Assembly: GCF_006716345.1 (NCBI RefSeq)
Contig: NZ_VFOX01000001.1
Coordinates: 2,480,001 to 2,544,000, forward strand
Length of the DNA: 64,000 nt
Direction: 5' to 3'
Origin: Microbacterium saperdae
GTDB lineage: Bacteria; Actinomycetota; Actinomycetes; Actinomycetales; Microbacteriaceae
In this document: positions 59,773 to 64,000 of the stretch, one piece after another
Layout of the letters: each line of letters starts with the position of its first letter
Numbering within the stretch: position 1 is the first letter of the stretch
Notes under the pieces: model-generated
What the model saw: only the letters and a program-made list of their open reading frames with translations
Databases searched by the model: none
Told to the model about the DNA's origin: nothing
Program-made: the position numbers and the translations under genes

Positions 59773-60161
59773 TCTCAGCAGTCTCCTCGCGGTGTCTTTG
59801 TCAGGGCTGGACGCGCGTTCTGCGTCTCGGAAGCCTCTGGTGCCCCCGCAGGGAATGGCCGCTCTCGAATCGCGATGGACCCGATCTGGCCCTTTCCAGC
59901 GGTTCGGCGGGCGTCTGCGCGGCTACCCGCAAGCCAGACGCACCATGTCCAGGGTATCCCGCCGCTGTCACGAAGCGCATCCGGAACTTCTCGGCCGCGC
60001 GGCGGGTCTTCCGGAGGCGTTCCCCGGCTCGGGAGGAGAATCGGCCGGAACTCCTCCGCCCCACGCGCAGATCTCCTCCCGAGCGAAGCGGCGGATGCCA
60101 CGTGCGCCTAGACTCGTGGCCTCAGCACGACGTGGGCTGCAGACCGGCGAAGGGACCGCGG
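59773..60161. other. 389-base intergenic region between divergent genes
   Basis: It holds the ribosome site of the alpha/beta hydrolase gene on one side and, on the other, a TAGACT box (60109-60114) plus GAAGGG before the coiled-coil gene. I found no convincing gene, repeat or RNA in the middle. A 108-residue minus-strand frame across it has no ribosome site and looks chance. Confidence 0.5.
60109..60114 (+). promoter_or_regulatory. -10 box TAGACT upstream of the coiled-coil gene
   Basis: TAGACT lies about 48 bases before ATG 60162, leaving a leader with a GAAGGG ribosome site. Confidence 0.45.
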
Positions 60162-61013
60162 ATGACCGACACCGCTCTCTCGACGATCGCGGCGAAGCTC
60201 TACACCGAGTCGCCTGCCGACTTCATCTCCGCGCGCGATGCGCAGGTGAAGACCGCGGATGACCGTGCCCTCGCGACGCAGATCAAGGCGCTGCGCAAGC
60301 CATCGGTCGCGGCATGGGTCGTCAACCTGTTCGCGCAGGAGCGCGCCGCGCAGCTCGCCGAAGCCCTCCGGCTGGCCGAGGAGCTGCGCGAGGCGCAGGC
60401 CGATCTCGACGCCGCCACTCTCGCGAAACTCGGGCGCGAACGGCGCACGCTCACCCGCCGCCTCGCGCAGAACGCCGCAGAGCTCGCGACGTCGCGCGGC
60501 GAGCGCATCACCGCGTCCACGCTCGACGCCGTCGAGCGGACGATCTCCGCTGCCTTCTTCGACCCGGATGCCGCCGCGGCTGTCGCGTCGGGACGACTGG
60601 TCCGCGAACTCGACCCGTCCGAGTCCGTGGATCTGGGTACGGCAGTGGGAGGCGGCACGCCCGACTCCCCCGCCCCTCCCGTCGTACCTGCCGACGAGGT
60701 CAGCGCGCGTCGAGAGCGCCGAGCCGCCGAACGAGCGCTGCACGATGCCGAGCAGGCCCGCGAGCGTGCCGAAGGCGAGAAGAAGAAGGCCGAGAAGGCG
60801 CACGACGAGGCGGCAGCCCGCGTGCAGGCGCTCGAGACCCGGGCTGCGGAACTCGAGAAGGAACTCGCGCAGACGATGAAGGACGCCGAACGTGCACATG
60901 CCGACGTGGACGCGGCCGCGGAACACAGGGCGACAGCCGCGACTCAGCTCGCCGAAGCCGAGCGCGGGGAATCCGCGGCGAAGGACGCGCTGGGAGCACT
61001 CATCCGGAAATAG
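60162..61013 (+). CDS. Coiled-coil protein of unknown function
   Basis: 283 residues. An N-terminal helical part contains LRKPSVAAWVVNLFAQE (about 45-61), and a strongly charged coiled coil fills about 185-280 (AERALHDAEQARERAEGEKK and LETRAAELEKELAQTMKDAE). There is no signal peptide or membrane segment. The family occurs in related actinobacteria, in my recollection, without a known role. The ATG at 60162 has GAAGGG 7 bases upstream. Confidence 0.72.
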   Translation: MTDTALSTIAAKLYTESPADFISARDAQVKTADDRALATQIKALRKPSVAAWVVNLFAQERAAQLAEALRLAEELREAQADLDAATLAKLGRERRTLTRRLAQNAAELATSRGERITASTLDAVERTISAAFFDPDAAAAVASGRLVRELDPSESVDLGTAVGGGTPDSPAPPVVPADEVSARRERRAAERALHDAEQARERAEGEKKKAEKAHDEAAARVQALETRAAELEKELAQTMKDAERAHADVDAAAEHRATAATQLAEAERGESAAKDALGALIRK

Positions 61014-61155
61014 GCCCGTCAACGCAGCTCCTCCTCGGAGATCTGCGCCATCGAGGAGACCGTTCTCCGTGCTCTTCCGAAGTTCTGCAGAAATCCGGGA
61101 GCAGAATCCGCCACACTTCCGGCACCGACAAGCGCTCCGGCTTGCGGACGTCCCG

Positions 61156-62592
61156 TCAGGGAAAGAGCGCGAGCGTCTGCTCGACCAGCCGACGGGCGGC
61201 CGTCGCAATGCTGTCGTCCTCCAGCCACAGAGTCAACGCGACGCGGATCAGATCCGCCGGGGGAACGTCCAGTGCCCCGCTCATGACTTCGAACACACGT
61301 TGATGCGCAACGAATCGCGCAGCATCGATTGCGATGAGCAGATCCGAGCTCGTCACACCGAGTCGATCTCCCGCGTCGCGACCGCGACTCCGAAGAACGT
61401 CCATCAGGAGCGCCTCTGGTTCCGAAGTTCCCGGAATGAAGAGAATCGTCTCGTCGTCGTAGAGATCGCGCTGATCTCCGTCCAATACAGCGACTGTCCC
61501 GAGCTGACGTGATCGGCGCGCGATTCGCGCTCCTCGCACGGCGTCGTCCTTGCCGCCGCTGTCAATGATGTCCACCTGCGTGACGTGGTCCGTGGCGAAG
61601 CGGCGGAGGAGAAAACGAACAACCGTCCTGGCCATCTCGTCTTCGACGAAGACGAGCAGCGACACAGGTGCCGGCGATCGACCGAGGGCACGCAGCAACG
61701 CTTCCGTGCTCACCACCTCAGAGGTCAACGCCCCGCCAGCGGTACTCGACACCTGCCGTACCAACGCCGCGGGGATGCGGCGGATCATCGTCGCCGAATG
61801 CGTTGCGATGATGACCTGGCATCCGGACTCGAGAGCCATGCGCGCGATCTCGTCAACGAATGGACGGTGGCCCGGCTCCGCGAGGAACGTCTCGGGCTCG
61901 TCGATAAGGACGACTTCGTTCTCGTCAGCGGATCGTAGATGCCAGATGACCCAGTGAACCCAGAACTCCGATGCGCTCATCGTCTGCGCGTCAAGAGTGC
62001 GCGAATCACGTTCGACACGGAAGTAGGGGAAATCCTCATCCCTCTCTCCGTACTGCCCGTAGGTCACCGTCTCGTAGGAGTAACCAGTGATGGCGCGGAG
62101 CGCATCCACGTGTGATCGTTTCAGATTCGAGAGGTCGCCCGGCACGCTAGGCCAGGCGGGACTCAGGTTCTGGGTGAAGTAGGCGAGCTCATCGAGAGCC
62201 GCATAGGGCGTCAACCGCGTTGCCCTCAACGGGTGCAGCGAGGCATCGAACTCTTGACGCTGCTTCCAGGTAACCGGGCGAGAGAAGTGGACGATCTCGG
62301 CGGGAGCCCCCGCCCGAAGTGCCAGTGAATACTCTCCGCTGAACTCTGCCTCACTCTGGGAACTCTCGATCGGGAGATTTCCGCCCACTTGCCAACCAGG
62401 CAATCCTCCCGCCACAGCGGACAAGAGGTAGCTCTTGCCCGCCCCGTGGACGCCGGTGAGGGCTGTCAGCCTGCGAAACGAGATAGACCCCTCAGCGAGC
62501 ACGGGCGACGATCCGACATCCAGGCGCTCGACGACACCTCCGACTGCGCAGACTCGGTCCCATACCTGTGCACGGGGATCACGCCACGACAT
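61156..62592 (-). CDS. OLD-like AAA ATPase with C-terminal Toprim-type domain
   Basis: 478 residues. The N-terminal half is an SMC/ABC-like AAA ATPase: Walker A GVHGAGKS (about 47-54), signature-like MSASEFWVHWVIW, Walker B VVLIDEPETFLAEPGHR, and IIATHSATMI (H-loop). The C-terminal part has SLLVFVEDEMARTVVRFLL, VAVLDGDQRD and SEPEALL, like the Toprim nuclease core of OLD proteins. OLD family members include phage-defence nucleases. No UvrD-like partner (as in Gabija) is adjacent. Codons are less GC-biased than in neighbours (e.g. GTA, TCT, CTT, AAT), suggesting acquisition. Confidence 0.78.
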   Translation of the reverse strand: MSWRDPRAQVWDRVCAVGGVVERLDVGSSPVLAEGSISFRRLTALTGVHGAGKSYLLSAVAGGLPGWQVGGNLPIESSQSEAEFSGEYSLALRAGAPAEIVHFSRPVTWKQRQEFDASLHPLRATRLTPYAALDELAYFTQNLSPAWPSVPGDLSNLKRSHVDALRAITGYSYETVTYGQYGERDEDFPYFRVERDSRTLDAQTMSASEFWVHWVIWHLRSADENEVVLIDEPETFLAEPGHRPFVDEIARMALESGCQVIIATHSATMIRRIPAALVRQVSSTAGGALTSEVVSTEALLRALGRSPAPVSLLVFVEDEMARTVVRFLLRRFATDHVTQVDIIDSGGKDDAVRGARIARRSRQLGTVAVLDGDQRDLYDDETILFIPGTSEPEALLMDVLRSRGRDAGDRLGVTSSDLLIAIDAARFVAHQRVFEVMSGALDVPPADLIRVALTLWLEDDSIATAARRLVEQTLALFP

Positions 62593-62603
62593 CGCCCGCC
62601 CAT

Positions 62604-63677
<1,074 letters not shown>

Positions 63678-63685
63678 GGGGCACG

Positions 63686-63691
63686 AGTCTA
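63686..63691 (-). promoter_or_regulatory. -10 box TAGACT, leaderless promoter of ychF
   Basis: TAGACT on the minus strand ends 8 bases before the GTG at 63677, so transcription can start at the GTG. Confidence 0.5.
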
Positions 63692-63708
63692 CCGGTCGAG
63701 GATGCCCG

Positions 63709-63727
63709 GAACACCGGGGCGGTGTTC
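63709..63727 (-). terminator. Hairpin after the methyltransferase fragment
   Basis: GAACACC-ggggc-GGTGTTC, a 7-bp perfect stem overlapping the last 2 bases of the stop codon of the gene at 63726. No T tract. Confidence 0.45.
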
Positions 63728-64000
63728 AGGAGCGGACGGCGCGGAACGCCCTGGTGACGTAGGGAAGCTCGATCGCACCTGACTCATCGAGTCCGATCTC
63801 GTCGAACAGCGCATCCATGTCCCGCCGGATCCGCGCCTTCTCCTCGTCGGATGCGGTGATCACGTAGCTGCGCGACGTGGCCATGCTGTGCAGCTGAGCA
63901 CGCGTCATCGGCCGGGACCACTCCCACGACTCCTGCTCGAGCGGACCGAACGGGGCATCGATGACGGGGTCCCCCGCAGCCAGCATCTCTTCCGCAGCGC
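63726..64000 (-). CDS. C-terminal end of a class I SAM-dependent methyltransferase (5' end outside window)
   Basis: Only about 91 C-terminal residues are present and the frame is open at the right edge. The segment WEWSRPMTRAQLHSMATSRS, followed by YVITASDEEKARIRRDMDAL, is typical of the C-terminus of actinobacterial Methyltransf_11-type proteins. The SAM-binding core lies outside the window, so substrate and full length are unknown. Confidence 0.75.
   Translation of the reverse strand, partial: AAEEMLAAGDPVIDAPFGPLEQESWEWSRPMTRAQLHSMATSRSYVITASDEEKARIRRDMDALFDEIGLDESGAIELPYVTRAFRAVRS

Noticed and set aside
59775..60101. A 108-residue minus-strand frame in the 389-base gap
   Set aside because: No ribosome site or -10 box, unnatural composition, no recognisable domain; it runs toward the alpha/beta hydrolase start.
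61156..62592. A complete Gabija (GajA-GajB) system
   Set aside because: No UvrD-like helicase gene is adjacent; neighbours are a coiled-coil protein and ychF.

Overview
The window is dense, high-GC actinobacterial chromosome with mostly G/C-ending codons and no rRNA, tRNA, CRISPR array, insertion sequence or prophage that I could recognise. Gene content and order point to Microbacteriaceae, most likely Microbacterium or a close relative. The supporting genes are DapC/DapD/DapE, 7Fe ferredoxin, a DUF3117 microprotein, TatB, actinobacterial Mrp without CxxC, an MgtE-N/CBS protein, and a NrtR-nadA-nadB-nadC-cysteine desulfurase operon. The genus is an inference from recalled families; nothing was searched. 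Many gene starts have a TANNNT -10 box only 6 to 8 bases upstream, which points to widespread leaderless transcription.

Layout. 1-10.3 kb holds a PHP phosphoesterase (cut by the left edge), an EEP-family membrane hydrolase, Xaa-Pro aminopeptidase, an alpha/beta hydrolase, and an envelope/stress cluster (DUF4870-like, 17M-like stress protein, MgtE-N/CBS, DUF1003, Mrp). It ends with tatB and an O-methyltransferase. 10.3-20.2 kb holds DUF3117, a PIG-V-like mannosyltransferase, divergent dapE and dapD, a DEAD-box helicase, gltA, and fdxA-dapC. A DUF6113-like membrane protein and the azlCD branched-chain amino acid exporter follow. 20.3-25.5 kb holds an XRE-cupin regulator, a secreted lytic transglycosylase, typA, a CPBP protease and two tandem small secreted cysteine proteins.

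26-42 kb is a transport and one-carbon block on the minus strand. Two dipeptide-family ABC operons flank gcvT-gcvH-gcvP. The gcv operon is preceded by a clear tandem glycine riboswitch. One ABC operon ends with a fused double ATPase plus a PH-domain membrane protein. The other has two separate ATPases with codon use unlike their neighbours, and its binding-protein gene has a strong inverted repeat over its promoter region. 42.1-47.7 kb is the NAD de novo operon: a catalytically degenerate Nudix regulator, nadA, nadB, nadC and a cysteine desulfurase that probably feeds the NadA Fe-S cluster.

47.7-64 kb holds a family 2 glycosyltransferase, an SDR, a half-size ABC exporter divergent from a DHA2 MFS exporter, and a 48-residue cysteine peptide gene below the usual ORF length cut-off. 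It continues with an acyltransferase, Dps, a GNAT, a cysteine-free HesB-like protein, a short LysR-type HTH protein with a basic tail, an ABC-F protein, and two small hydrolases. It ends with a coiled-coil protein, an OLD-like AAA/Toprim protein with less GC-biased codons, ychF, and a methyltransferase cut by the right edge.

No complete new multi-gene system is evident. The strongest candidates for new biology are the 48-residue peptide (53217-53363), the tandem secreted microproteins (24928-25451), the solitary OLD-like protein (61156-62592) and several strong operator-like palindromes. Between-gene stretches not listed as features are short and showed nothing convincing.
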